This document shows positions 1 to 11,400 of a DNA stretch of 64,000 nucleotides, piece by piece. The notes beneath the pieces are model-generated. The model searched no databases, had not been told where the DNA came from, and was given only the letters and a program-made list of their open reading frames with translations. Numbering within the stretch: position 1 is the stretch's first letter; each line of letters opens with the position of its first letter. Source of the stretch: Athripsodes cinereus (taxonomy: Eukaryota; Arthropoda; Insecta; Trichoptera; Leptoceridae); contig OX388320.1 of NCBI GenBank assembly GCA_947579605.1, positions 5,270,001-5,334,000 on the forward strand, written 5' to 3'. A program made the translations under genes and the position numbers.

Positions 1-384
1 GATATTAGATAAAATGATGTAAAATTGTGAAAGGTTCTGATGCCTATATTATAAAAATATGTAATGTTAATTATTGATATTAAAGATAAAATGATGTAAA
101 ATTGCGAAAGGTTCTGATGCCTATATTATAAAAATATGTAATGTTAATTATTGATATTAAAGATAAAATGATGTAAAATTGCGAAAGGTTCTGATGCCTA
201 TATTATAAAAATATGTAATGTTAATTATTGATATTAAAGATAAAATGATGTAAAATTGCGAAAGGTTCTGATGCCTATATTATAAAATTATGTTATGTTA
301 GTTATTGACATTAAAGATAAAATGATGTAAAATTGTGAAATGAAAAATAATACTGTTCTGTTGCCCGTTATATTATATAAAAAA
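1..384. repeat. Tandem repeat, 77-bp unit, about five copies
   Basis: Units begin near 1, 76, 153, 230 and 307. The middle copies are almost identical; the first is 2 bp shorter and the last diverges and fades out. The unit is AT-rich with no open frame. The array touches the window edge, so it may be longer. It probably lies in an intron of the upstream arrestin-domain gene. Confidence 0.9.
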
Positions 385-711
385 AAATATGTATGTTATA
401 AAAATAGGTAATATTGTATACGACGAGGAATGTTGATTCTCTTTTGATTGTTTGGGTAAAAATTAGTTATAATATTATGTGATATTTTGAGCTATCTAAA
501 TATGCCTATTGATTTCTCGAGATGTGGGTGTGTTGTTTGCAGAATGTTCTGGTTTATTAGTATGCTTATTTGTGAAAAATTACGTGTCTTTAGAATTCAG
601 AAACTTATAATTAATCTTCATGCTTATTTTCATTCATTACTTCTATTGGTTTGAGGATTTACCCAATTAAAAAAAAAACAAAAATTCTCTGGCGCCCTTC
701 TTTATATATAT

Positions 712-858
712 GTAATAATGTAACACAATTTCATATTGTCAGTAATAATGTAACCCAATTCCATATATTTGTAATAATGTAACACAATTTCATATTTTCA
801 GTAATAATGTAACCCAATTCCATATATTTGTAATAATGTAACACAATTTCATATTTTT
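712..858. repeat. Tandem repeat, about 59-bp unit made of two 30-bp half-units
   Basis: Sequence of the form taataatgtaacMcaatt recurs every ~30 bp, alternating 'acacaatttc' and 'acccaattcc' versions, so the higher-order period is about 59 bp. About two and a half units are present. No coding potential. Confidence 0.8.
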
Positions 859-859
859 G

Positions 860-1736
860 GATCAACTGGGGGTGGGCGAGATTGACGTGTGTTTGCTGTG
901 CTGATGATTCAAAAATATAAATCTCCTTACCTACTAATAAATTAATACCTATTTTTTTCGCTATCCAACTAACTCACTAACTATACCTAAGTAAATTCCT
1001 ATTTCATCAGTGTGGCGAAATCGTGTCTGTCTTCCCGCCTTTAGTAATTAAACATCGTACCTATTTATAATATAGTACCTATTATACATGTACCCCTTTC
1101 AACGTATGGTGAAATCAAAAAGAGAACGTGGATTACGTGGGCTTCCTCTGGGGCAGCACCAAAACCTTGTGGAGGGGTGGTTACAGAGCGGGGAGGACAT
1201 GCGCAGTAGCGACCCCTGCGCGAGCGCCCCTTACTACCATCTACCAAGTCAGTACTGATATCATTCATCATCTGAACTTCATCGGAACAACATTGACTCT
1301 GATGGACCACTAAGCAGTACTGTCCCCAACAATCACAACGAGAGGCGACTTCTGGAAATACCCAATATAAGACACTCTCTGCCATACCATCCTCAGCCGA
1401 GGCAGGGTCTGAAGCAGCCACCAACAGATTCCGTAATAGATTACCTATTAATTTTGAAACTATACAAATTCATGCTTATGTTTTTCTTTTTTTTCTTTTT
1501 GTCTTTAGAATATATTAATTTTTTTTGTTAAACCTGTACTCATGTTTTATTTCTCAGCCATCTCATTCTTCCGATCCATGTCATAGGTATAAACAAAAAA
1601 ACCTGCATATTATGTAGGTATACCCTTGCCTGTGCCTAAATCCAATCATAATTTTAACAATATTCTAATATGTAGGTATTGTAGGTACCTATCGATTTAT
1701 TCTGTACATTTATGAACATATTTTTATATTTTCCAG
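860..1736. other. Presumed intron of the upstream arrestin-domain gene, with a GC-rich block
   Basis: This stretch leads to the splice acceptor at 1735-1736. About 1130-1425 is clearly richer in G+C than its surroundings and reads as short overlapping ORFs on both strands that match no family I recognise. The composition contrast suggests an inserted repeat fragment. No terminal repeats were found. Confidence 0.4.
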
Positions 1737-1879
1737 TGCCATCAGCAGAAGGAAGTTCTTTAGCTGATTTACATCACATTGGAGCTGTATTTAAGAAGAA
1801 GGACGATATTACTTTCACGCCTCAATATCCAGTATTTCGTTTTCCAGATGTTAATATTCAGAATAAACAAAAATTATAA
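1737..1879 (+). CDS. Last exon of an arrestin-domain-containing (alpha-arrestin) gene, partial
   Basis: A polypyrimidine tract and AG at 1735-1736 precede an open frame that begins in phase (two bases complete the first codon) and ends at TAA 1877-1879. It encodes about 47 residues. The tail reads ...ITFTPQYPVFRFPD..., matching position by position the tail of the complete arrestin-domain gene downstream (KPKYLVFHFPD). The rest of the gene would lie upstream, outside the window. The identification rests on the shared tail, the same strand and adjacency, not on an arrestin fold, which is not in view. An AATAAA at 1862-1867 overlaps the last codons. A hAT transposon starts 30 bp after the stop, in what should be the 3' UTR. 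Confidence 0.62.
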
Positions 1880-2169
1880 AAAAATTAACGAATTTTTACT
1901 ATACCTACTAGGGAATCCAATCCCGCAAAAGCGGGATCCCGTAAATGCGGGATCCCGCACCTTTTTTGCGGGATCAGAAATGCGGGATTACTGATGCGGG
2001 ATCCCGCACGCTTGCGGGACTGAAAAAAATTATTTAAGAATGGGCTCAGACAACGTTCTGATTATTTATTACACCCAGCACAGCCTCAATGATAAGTAAA
2101 TTAACTACTTTGCCTTGGATCTCGTGACTTTTCTATAGAATTTGTATGGAAAATAATTAGAGTTTCCTA

Positions 2170-3600
2170 AATCTAGATGTGATCACAGCAACAACTGATA
2201 GTGCAGCAGTCATGAAGAAAGTTGGGAGATTATTATAAGCGCACCACCAGTTATGCTTTGCACATGGGTTGCAACTCGCTGTTCTTGAAGTTCTATGCAA
2301 TCAGAGACAAGAAGAAGAAATGAAGTCAAGTTGAAGTATTCGAAAATAGACCGGATGGTGGGAGTGATAATGAAAATGATGACGAGCAAGGTCACTTTTC
2401 GGTAGAGGAAGACATTCAAGAAGGAGATTTGCTACCACAATGCAGGTAGATAAGTATTGTCAGACCAATAGATTTTTCAATGAAAATCATTATAACTTAT
2501 TCCATGTTTTGTTTTTACTGATTCAAAAAGTCAGGAAAATTGTCAAGCTTTTTAGTTCGAAATTTCCAGTAACAATTAATGATCTTCTGCAAATATATAT
2601 TAAAGCAGAATTCTGCAAAGAATTACAGCTGATCCTAGATTGCTGAACGCGCTGGAACAGTCTCGCAACAATGTTATCGAGGTTCTTCTTCTTTTTTTTT
2701 CGACAAGGCACCCGACATCGAGTGAATTATGCCTATATACTCACTGCTGTGAGTACAATGTCTTAACGTAGTGGGTATTCATTAGTACATAACTACATAG
2801 TAACTACCGTTTCAGTCGCCACGTGCGGCAAGTACATCTCAAGGGCATTGGGTGTTATCGAGGTTCAACCATGCACTTATTGATCTTAAACTGACATCAT
2901 CTTCATTTTCATTTACTGATGAAGAATTTATAACATCGAGTAATATTGAACGAGCTTATAAATGGCTTTAAGCCAGTGAAGCTTGCTGTAAATGTCTTAT
3001 GCCGCGAGGACGCAAAATTAGTTTCTGCAGAAACCACATTGCGTTTCATGATAAGCAAACTGGATCGACAAAATACCAGGTTAAGCCAGGAATTTGAAGT
3101 GTCGCTATCTCGCCGCATAAAATAACGCCACACATCAATGACTCGTGTTGCTGTGCTTAGAAAATCCTAACAAATATCTATAAAAAGATTCAAGATCTAC
3201 AAATGTGGTGGACGTTCCATTCATTCATCCAAGCAAAGTTACACTTCGAACTAAAATAAAGTGTTTAATTGAGAGACTGTTGTCAGACATGCAGGTACAA
3301 CCTGAAACTCAAAACCAACAAGTTGATGACAATGGCAATGAAGAAGTCACGCCTTTATCGAATCTATTAAATGATGAGCCTTCGCCTATACTAGAAGATG
3401 AATTAGAGCACATTCTCCGTACAGAATGGATAGCCAAGTAACATGAAGTCAACTACACCTAATAGCGTGGAAGCTGAACATGCTTTTTCCGCCGCTGGCT
3501 ATTTATGCAACAAGATTAGATCAAATCTAAAAGATGAAACGTTAGATACTTATCATTTCTTCGATAGTATTATCAGAAAAAAAGCTATTTTTTATGCCTC
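2170..3600 (+). pseudogene. Broken hAT transposase
   Basis: Motifs appear in the correct order but in different frames and with stops. Near 2175-2215 is TTDSAAVMKK, part of the RNase-H-like core. Near 2240-2300 is LCFAHGLQLAVLEVL, the C-x2-H-x-L-x-L-A-V motif. Near 2630-2690 is ILDC-stop-TRWNSLATML, the TRWNS motif with a stop inside it. At 3443-3600 is SVEAEHAFSAAGYLCNKIRSN, the C-terminal dimerisation domain. Two retro-insertions split the gene at 2685 and 3615. The product cannot be functional. Confidence 0.85.
2685..2852 (-). mobile_element. 5'-truncated retroelement end (168 bp) inserted in the hAT element
   Basis: It is flanked by a 13-bp direct repeat tgttatcgaggtt (2672-2684 and 2853-2865), an exact target-site duplication. 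The left end is a pyrimidine run (cttcttcttttttttt), so the element lies on the minus strand with an A/GAA-rich tail. Only untranslated sequence is present, so the family cannot be named. Confidence 0.8.
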
Positions 3601-3614
3601 TAAAAGTCGAAACT

Positions 3615-3804
3615 TCTTCTTCTTCTTCTTATGGCCTTAAACCCGTACTTCCAGCTCACTCAACCATCGTACGGCTGCCTCCGAGGCGTCGTGTATTTCT
3701 CTCAGTCCCCCGTCAAAGGAATATAGGGGGCACTGCTCCACGATGTGGTCCATGCTCTGGGTTTCCCCGCATGGGCAGGTGGGTGAATCAGCCATCCCCC
3801 ACTG
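3615..3804 (-). mobile_element. 5'-truncated LINE 3' end (190 bp) nested in the hAT element
   Basis: An exact 10-bp target duplication agtcgaaact (3605-3614 and 3805-3814) brackets it. On the minus strand it encodes the end of a LINE ORF2 with the terminal zinc-binding pattern C-x-C-x8-H-x4-C (CPCGETQSMDHIVEQC), then a stop, then a (GAA)n tail. This is the usual 3' end of a non-LTR retrotransposon of the RNase H/CCHC-ended groups. Confidence 0.88.
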
Positions 3805-4153
3805 AGTCGAAACTAATAAATATGTTAAATTGTCAATACAAATATATTAGGTGAAAAGTTGTATTATATTGTTCCTTACAAGAAACTGATTATTTATACC
3901 TCAAAAACATCATTATTTCCACTTGTTAATTAGTAATATGAGTAAAAAACTGCATAATAATAAAAAAATATCAAATTTACTCGTCTTTATTTGATATATT
4001 TTTTTAAATAACTAAATGTCTACTTGAAACAGTTTTTTTTATTAAAAAATCTCAATCCCGCAAATCCCGCGGGATCCGCGGGACTGACGACCTCAATCCC
4101 GCAGTCTTGCGGGATCGCGATTTTGATGCGGGATTGGATTCCCTAATACCTAC

Positions 4154-4560
4154 ATTATAAGTAGGTGGTTCATAAAATACACCAATAATTTATCCCACAT
4201 ACAACCAGGAAGGGGGGGGGGGGCAAGGCGCCTTCCTAATAGTATGGATCAGTGGTTCCCAAAGTTGACTGGGCTCCGACTCATCTAGAAAGAGTTTCCA
4301 ATCTTGGGACCCGCCTCTAAGTTTTTTTCTTTAAACATTGCTCCAACAGCATTTTTTCATTCATGTCTTATACGGTGGCGAATCATCCATTAGGACCCAC
4401 TCAATATTCGCTCACAACTCACTGGTGGGCCGCGACCCATAGTTTGGGAAATACTGATATGGATAATTAACATCGAAGTGAGAAGCTGCAGTCCCCCTCC
4501 CTTAAAAGTCAGATTAAGTATAAGGATGATCCTAAAATGATTGAATATTAACGAGGAGTA
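4154..4560. other. Intergenic, no gene seen
   Basis: It contains a G run near 4212-4222 and an unplaced repeat-like segment about 4245-4460 ('actgggctccgactc...', '...tggtgggccgcgacccat'). No open frame worth calling. Confidence 0.4.
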
Positions 4561-4568
4561 GGTACGTG

Positions 4569-4794
4569 CAGTGTTGTGGAATTCTCAAGAAATTATTTTT
4601 CGAGAAAATTACCGGTTCCTCGGTAAATTTTTCGAAGTGGAGAATTTTCGGAGATATATTTTTTATTGATAATTTTTACAAAGATCAATAAAAAAAACCA
4701 GTAGGAGGAAAAAAACAATCGGAGGAGCAATTCTCGGAGAAATTTCTCGTTCTCGAGAAATTTCTTCGGAGAATTTTCTCTACTCACATCACTA
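4569..4794. mobile_element. Short non-autonomous hAT-like MITE, 226 bp
   Basis: The 8-bp target duplication ggtacgtg is exact (4561-4568 and 4795-4802). Ends are cagtgttgtg and its partner tagtgatgtg. The interior is rich in 'gagaaattt/aaatttctc' inverted motifs and codes for nothing. A longer relative lies at 55057-55583. Confidence 0.88.
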
Positions 4795-4802
4795 GGTACG
4801 TG

Positions 4803-5452
4803 AAACATTTCTAATAGTCAATTGTAAGTAGTAATACAAAATTGTAGGAGATATTGTTGAAATAACCACTTTCATGGATTTTTCAGGAATTAGAGAACTC
4901 ATAATTTATTTTCCGCACATTTATAAGGCTATTTAGCTGAATTCGCGCGGGTTCACTTGGTTCCGTCCGATGAATCACGTCCGGATTTGAAGGCCCTTGG
5001 TTATAAAAGTTAAACAGAGATTTATTTTTGTTATAAGAGGCAGCGGCATACATACAGCAATTATTATTTTGTGAACGGACCATGTTTAACTTGACCTTTT
5101 TAAGTAGGTACATTTTGTATTTGTTATATTGACAGTCCTGTTTGGTATGTCAAATGATATGTCGCTATGTTCGTGATTATTATTACGTCGTGATCGTGGG
5201 CGTGTGGTGGAAAATGCTGTGAAATATTATGTGTCATTTTGACTGAGAATGCCTTTGATTGCGGCTTTAATTAAGCATAATAATAATATATTTATAAAAA
5301 AAGAGTGGAGGAAGTTGCAGTCCGAAGATTAAAGCCATGCGATGTCGTTGATGTTAATTTTGTTATGATTTTACTCTCCTATTATGTGACTAATCTGTGC
5401 CTTATATTTAATTTTATTTAAATTCTCATCCGTTTTTATAAATAATAACAAA
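4803..5452. other. Upstream region of the complete arrestin-domain gene
   Basis: AT-rich DNA between the MITE and the ATG at 5453. It should hold the promoter and 5' UTR, but I see no TATA box or initiator strong enough to call. An additional upstream non-coding exon is possible. Confidence 0.35.
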
Positions 5453-8400
5453 ATGTTGCGTGATTGTATTGTTGTGTTTGACAAAAGACCTAATGGGATA
5501 TTTTATAGTGGCGAACGCGTAACAGGTTTTGTCAAAATATTCTTGAAGGATTCCAAGCGAATTTTGGGTGAGGAATCACTTGCAATGTCACCTGAATAAT
5601 TATTATTAGACTTTATCATACAATTATCTTTCTCAATGTCTATTTACAGTTTTAACAAGTTATGATTATTAAATAGTATAGCTTACCAATTATATTAGAA
5701 ATTGGAGAAGACTAAAATCACATGTGATATAGATAGCTTGACCCAAAGAACTTACCTATTTTTTTACACATTTACTTGACTTATTAAGATTTCTTGTTAA
5801 CTATATTTCTCCCTTTTTTGTGATGGCTTGTATAGTATGTGTATTTGTTCTGCTAAAGACTCAGGGTCTGTTAAAGAGCCTATTGTTCAGGAGGTGTTAT
5901 GATTCTTGGATGGGCCCTTACGGTTGTTTTCCACAAAACGGCTCATCTTAAAAAATTATCTAGTTGTTATTCATATTAAAGATTTATATTATCATTATTT
6001 CAATATGTTTCCATGTCCATAAATTGCTTGAAAGTTGTGGTAATTGATTTATGAATATTTACAGATTTAGTGCTTGTATCGAAAGGTTATACAATGTGTA
6101 AATGGAGGGAACAGCGTGGAACAGGTTCATCTCGTCATACAGTGGAGTATAGTGGATATGAAGAACATTACAAGAGTTCTATGTCGCTGCTAATGGAGTA
6201 CACTCAAGATGGTAATAAATTATTTCATTTACTCATTCATTCCATTAGGGGAATAACTGAATTTAATAAACATCATTTATTCATTATAAATTAAAGTAGC
6301 ATACAAATTGCTTCACTTTGTATGATCATCCAGAGTGTCAGGGTCAAACCTGTTCATCGAAAGTGAACACATCTGTTCACACTTGTTCTGCCTATGTTTT
6401 CACTGCCATGTCAACAATCACGGGCATGCGTGTAGTTTGACGTCCTTACGTGAAAAATAATTAAAAAATTAAAAAAAACACTTATTAAAACATTATTTTA
6501 CTTAATACTTAGTTTTGTTGACACTTATAAAAAGGCATTGCATTGCACTGTATTGTTTATCATTATATATGTAATTGTGCTCAATGTGTGTGTATTGTAT
6601 GTAGTGAGAAAAAAAATGTTCAAAATAATATTGGAAGAAATGAAAAATGCGTCCCAATGCTTGTAAAGTCAGTTTAGTGCAAATTCGTAAGCATTAGCGT
6701 GATTTATCTACAACTACTATACCATCATGGCATATCCCACATGTGGGGTAGCCAGCAGTCCAGGTGCATGTAATAAACATGCAAATTTCATCTCCAGCGT
6801 AATTAATCTATAATTTAATAATATTTGGTTTACAGAAAAACACAATAATACAATCTTCCTAGGACCAGGAGCTCATTCTTTCCAATTTGCTGCGACTCTA
6901 CCTGAAGATCTTCCAACATCGTTTGAGAGTACACTCGGCCAAGTGAGATACATCATCACAGTGAAAGCGATAAAACATATGAAGATCGATGAGAAATATA
7001 AAATGTCCTTTACTGTAATATCCAAATGTGATCTTAACTGCTTCCCTAAATGTGGAGTAAGTATTTTTTTTTTAAATCATTGGAAACAATTATAAGTACA
7101 TACCGGGGATGTTATGTAGGGGGGGTCGATGAAGTTTTATCACATTTCAATTGATATCATACCAGCTCTACCATTTTTCATAAAATGCATTAATATAACC
7201 TTGGTTAACAATTTCCAGATTCCTATTCGAGTAGATGGCAGGAAGGGATTCAAATCCTTCTTTATAAATCAAGGTGCTATGGCCATGACTGTATGCCTTC
7301 CAATGTCAGGATTCCTTCCTGGACAGCGTGTTCCAATAAATTATTCTATAAATAACTACAGCAGGATTCTTGTAAAAGAAGTCTTATTCAGGTTCATTAG
7401 AGTAAGTCAATATTATTTTTTTATCTATCTAAAGCAGGGGCTCCCAACCTTTTCGACAGCATAGAAAAAAATATTTTCCGAAAGTGAATTTTTTTCTATG
7501 TCTGTATTCATAATTTTGTGGTGTTTTTTTTGAACTTCACAAAATTCTATCCCCCTCATTGTTAACCTTTCGACTTGCTATTGGAGTTTGAAATATTTCA
7601 TGAAGAATATTTAATTTAATTTAGAAGGCACAATTTTTGGTCCCAATTTTTCAAAAGATTATATTTTTCATTGTAAACTAGTTTTTTTCTTCATTATTTG
7701 AACATTTAGCCGTGGACGCATTGAAATTGGTACAGAGTTGGGAAACCCCTTATTTAAACCATCACAGCTCTTCCCACAAGTATGGTAATCGATTGGCAAA
7801 TTATAATGTAATAAACATGATGTCTTCTTTGTGCCTCATTCATTAAATTTACCAACATTACCCGACTCTTACAGGACACTCCAAAACGTACAGAAAAATC
7901 TGGGAACTCTGCGGATCCAATCTAATATAAAAATTGAAAATTTGCAGTTATGTTATTAGGAAAAAAAATCTTTTTCAGACAGTCACATATACTGCAGTAG
8001 AACCAATCAAAAAGACTAAAGAAATAAAGAAGTTGATTGTAGAATACGCGGGCAGAGGTATAGGAAAGTTATCGCAGAGTTCATACAATGTGTCCTTTAT
8101 TGTGCCAACTGTGCCACCTTCTACAACTATATGCAATTTACCAGTGGATATCAAATATTATTTAAAGGTATATTATCAGTTTTTCTTCAAATTTACTAAA
8201 GTGGTAATAGTGTTGTATGGTAATAGTATAGAGTGAAAGATGGTGTACGCAATGGTAATAGTGTCGTATGGTAATAGTATAGAGTGAAAGATGGTGTACG
8301 CAATGGTAATAGTGTCGTATGGTAATAGTATAGAGTGAAAGATGGTGTACGCAATGGTAATAGTGTCGTATGGTAATAGTATAGAGTGAAAGATGGTGTA

Positions 8401-11400
8401 CGCAATGGTAATAGTGTCGTATGGTAATAGTATAGAGTGAAAGATGGTGTAACAACCAGAATAAATGTGACTAGATCAACAGACTAAGTCAAAACACATT
8501 TTAGAGTTATGTAGTCATTCGATTGTAGACAACTTTGCAAGAAAGTGTCAATTTTCGTAGCTAAAATACACAATGACTTGAGTATTTTGTGTATTTAGTA
8601 GTGATGTAACGAATGTGTGATTTTGGATATTCGCGAATGCGAATGCGAATAGCGAATATTGACTTCAAAATGGTATAGTAATTTGAAATATTTCAAAACT
8701 CCTCGGTTTTCTTGAAGAATATTTTCTTTCAGTACCTTTTTCCACAATGTACCGGGTAAGCATCCGGTACTTTCACCGAATTACTGATTTTTTTCTTCAT
8801 TTACATGTTTGTGAATGGTACTATAAACATGTAAGCGACAAAAACATTCCAATAGTCTTAAATCGAAACAGTGCACACTTCAGCAATAACACAAAAAACA
8901 ATTATAGAAAATCTTACACACAATACATCCACTCACCCAATTTCGCACACATAATACATTCATTCACACAAACACATTCACACTTCACTGATGTATGCGA
9001 TAACAATACAAAAAAAAAACTCTAAAAAAAGAAAAATCAAAAATTTAAAAAACAGACTAAAAATAAATACTATCCCAAACACTTCACATTTTATCAAACA
9101 TATACATTTTTTTTATATTTATTTCATCTTATTCTACTCTCAACTCTCCTTTCTCACAAACCTGACGTAATTGGCACTTTAAAATTCTATAAACAGGGTT
9201 TCTAGAGTCTTCGTTTTTGTTTTTTTTTTAATGTAGAACGGAAAACAAGATCTTGTTAAAGGAAGCATTCTAAAGTTAATCCTATCTAAAATATTAGGCA
9301 CATCGTATTCGGACAAGCATATTTTTCTCAGGTTGTATGTATCCAGCAAAACTCTTCTTAATTCCAATTAAGGCAAATCTTTTATAATTACAGGATAATG
9401 CAATCTCTTCCTAACCAAACGAATGAACTAAGACTGAGCTCTCTTAACTTGATCGACATATTTCTTAAAATGTGGATTCCATAGGGAGGAACAGTACTCC
9501 AGTTTGGAGCGAATCAACGATAAGTACAAGTACAAATACGATTCATATAACCTAAATGACTTTGTAGATTTCAGAATAAATCCCAGTATTTTATTGCTCT
9601 CTTCGATAATTTTGTTCACATGATCATCAAAGTGAAGCTCAGAATTAAACACCACACCTAAATCTCTAATCTTATTTACTTCATTTAAATCATGATTATG
9701 GATGTTGTAAGTATATCGAATTTTGTTTCTATTTTTGATAAAAGAGATCAGATTACACTTCTCCAGATTCAAGTGCCAGTTATTTCTGTTACAGTACCCG
9801 TGTAGTCTTCCCAAGTCCTCGTTGAGCATTTCACAGTCAGATAATGATTGAATTTGACGGTATATTTTTAAATCGTCCGTAAATAATATGAGCTCTGAGT
9901 GTTTAAAGCACTTTTTAATGTCGTTTATCAATGAAAAGTAAAGCACCCAAAACAGACCCCTGAGGGACACCAGATGTAACACTGACACTCCCAGATGAGT
10001 AACCGTTAAGTTTAACTGTCATCAATCTATCAGAAATATATGAGTCAATCCACCTTAGAAGATTCCCATGAATTACATGAAATTCTAACTTCTTAATCAA
10101 AAGTCGATGTTCTACTTTATCAAATGCCTTTTGAAAGCCGATATAAATGGCATCCAACTGTATACGATTGTCCATAGCTGAGAAAAAAAAACAGATTTGT
10201 TACTGTCGATCTTCCACTCATGAATCCATGCTGCTCTACAAGAAGATACGGCTTCAGGAAAAAAGTCATTTCTTCACGAACAATACCCTCAAATATTTTT
10301 GAAATAGGTGAATTGAAATTGGTCTGTAGTTACGAACGTCCGATTTGCTGCCAGATTTATGCAAAGGAGTAATATTAGCCATCTTCCATTTGCATGGAAA
10401 GCACCCTTCTTGTAAACTCCTAATAAATATCAGATACAATGGTTTGGTTAAATGACTTAGACATCTCTTTAATATTATTGGTGCTTTACCATCAGGGCCA
10501 ACTCCTTTTGTCTCATCTATACCTAATAAACGTTTATGAATATCAGATTTCAAGATATTAACCGTGGATAAACATGAGTTAGTTGAAATATTTTCCGATT
10601 CTTCAGTATTAGAATCATGTAAATTATTCAGTGAAAATACAGAACCAAAAAACGACGAAAACAAGTTCGCAATTCCCTCTGGATCGCTCGAAGTCTGGTC
10701 ACCGTCACCCATTACCCTTTTTATTTTTTATTTATATTATGGGGTATGGTATGCACCGCGACCTATAAGATCTATTGTACTCCCCCTACTTAGCTTTCCC
10801 AGTGTTACCAGTCAAAGCGACCCCTCAAGCCCCAGACATCTTATGAAGTCCAGAATCCTGAGGGGGTCCAAGGTGTGGAGAGACTCCACTTCTACCCAGT
10901 GCCTGCCTAGGGTTTTGATTCTTGCGAATCCCACAGCATTGCAGTCCGCCAAGAGATGACGAGGAGTCTCGGCCTCTTCTTCGCAAAATCTACAGGTGCC
11001 ATCTTCTTCAAGTCCCAGTTTGCGTAGGTGTTCCCTGAGTCTACAGTGACCCGTTAGGAAGCCTGTTATTGCCTTGAGACTTGTTTTACTTAGGTTAGTG
11101 CAAGTCTTGGCCCTTTTGGAGTTATATCCTCCGAGCAGTTCCTTGGCTTGCCTGAGCCTAGGGAGATTCTTCCATAGTTCGTTTCTTTCTTGTCTCCCTT
11201 TCTTTTTAATTTCCTCTTGGAAAAACGTATGTCCCAAACCACAGAATGGTTCTGGTCCATAGAGTTGCGTTGCCGCACCCTTTCTTGCCAGCTTATCAGC
11301 TCGTTCATTTCCCTCAACCCCGATGTGTCCGGGTACCCAGAAGAGGGTGACTTTATTCTTCTTGCCTAACTCGTTAAGTTTGAGGAGGCATGTCCAAACC

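Larger units (their letters stand above)
1909..4145 (+). mobile_element. hAT-superfamily DNA transposon, 2237 bp, decayed, with two nested retro-insertions
   Basis: Ends are inverted repeats starting tagggaatccaatcccgc, flanked by an exact 8-bp target duplication atacctac (1901-1908 and 4146-4153), the hallmark of hAT elements. Just inside both ends are clusters of gcggga/tcccgc repeats in both orientations (about 1922-2025 and 4052-4137), likely transposase-binding subterminal motifs. The interior holds broken transposase sequence on the + strand and two younger insertions (2685-2852, 3615-3804). It sits 30 bp after the stop codon of the upstream arrestin-domain exon. Confidence 0.93.

Noticed and set aside
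1..384. CRISPR-like array
   Set aside because: The whole 77-bp unit is repeated with no variable spacers; it is a eukaryotic tandem repeat.
1065..1424. 119-codon minus-strand frame
   Set aside because: No family features, lies in a presumed intron, and overlaps another frame on the + strand; more likely a GC-rich repeat fragment.
8162..8455. Minus-strand frame with a repeating 17-residue peptide
   Set aside because: The frame exists only because the minisatellite unit is 51 bp, a multiple of three.
9179..9367. Small minus-strand frames near 9.2-9.4 kb as a separate gene
   Set aside because: They lie in the 3' region of the Jockey/CR1-like LINE and show no independent features.
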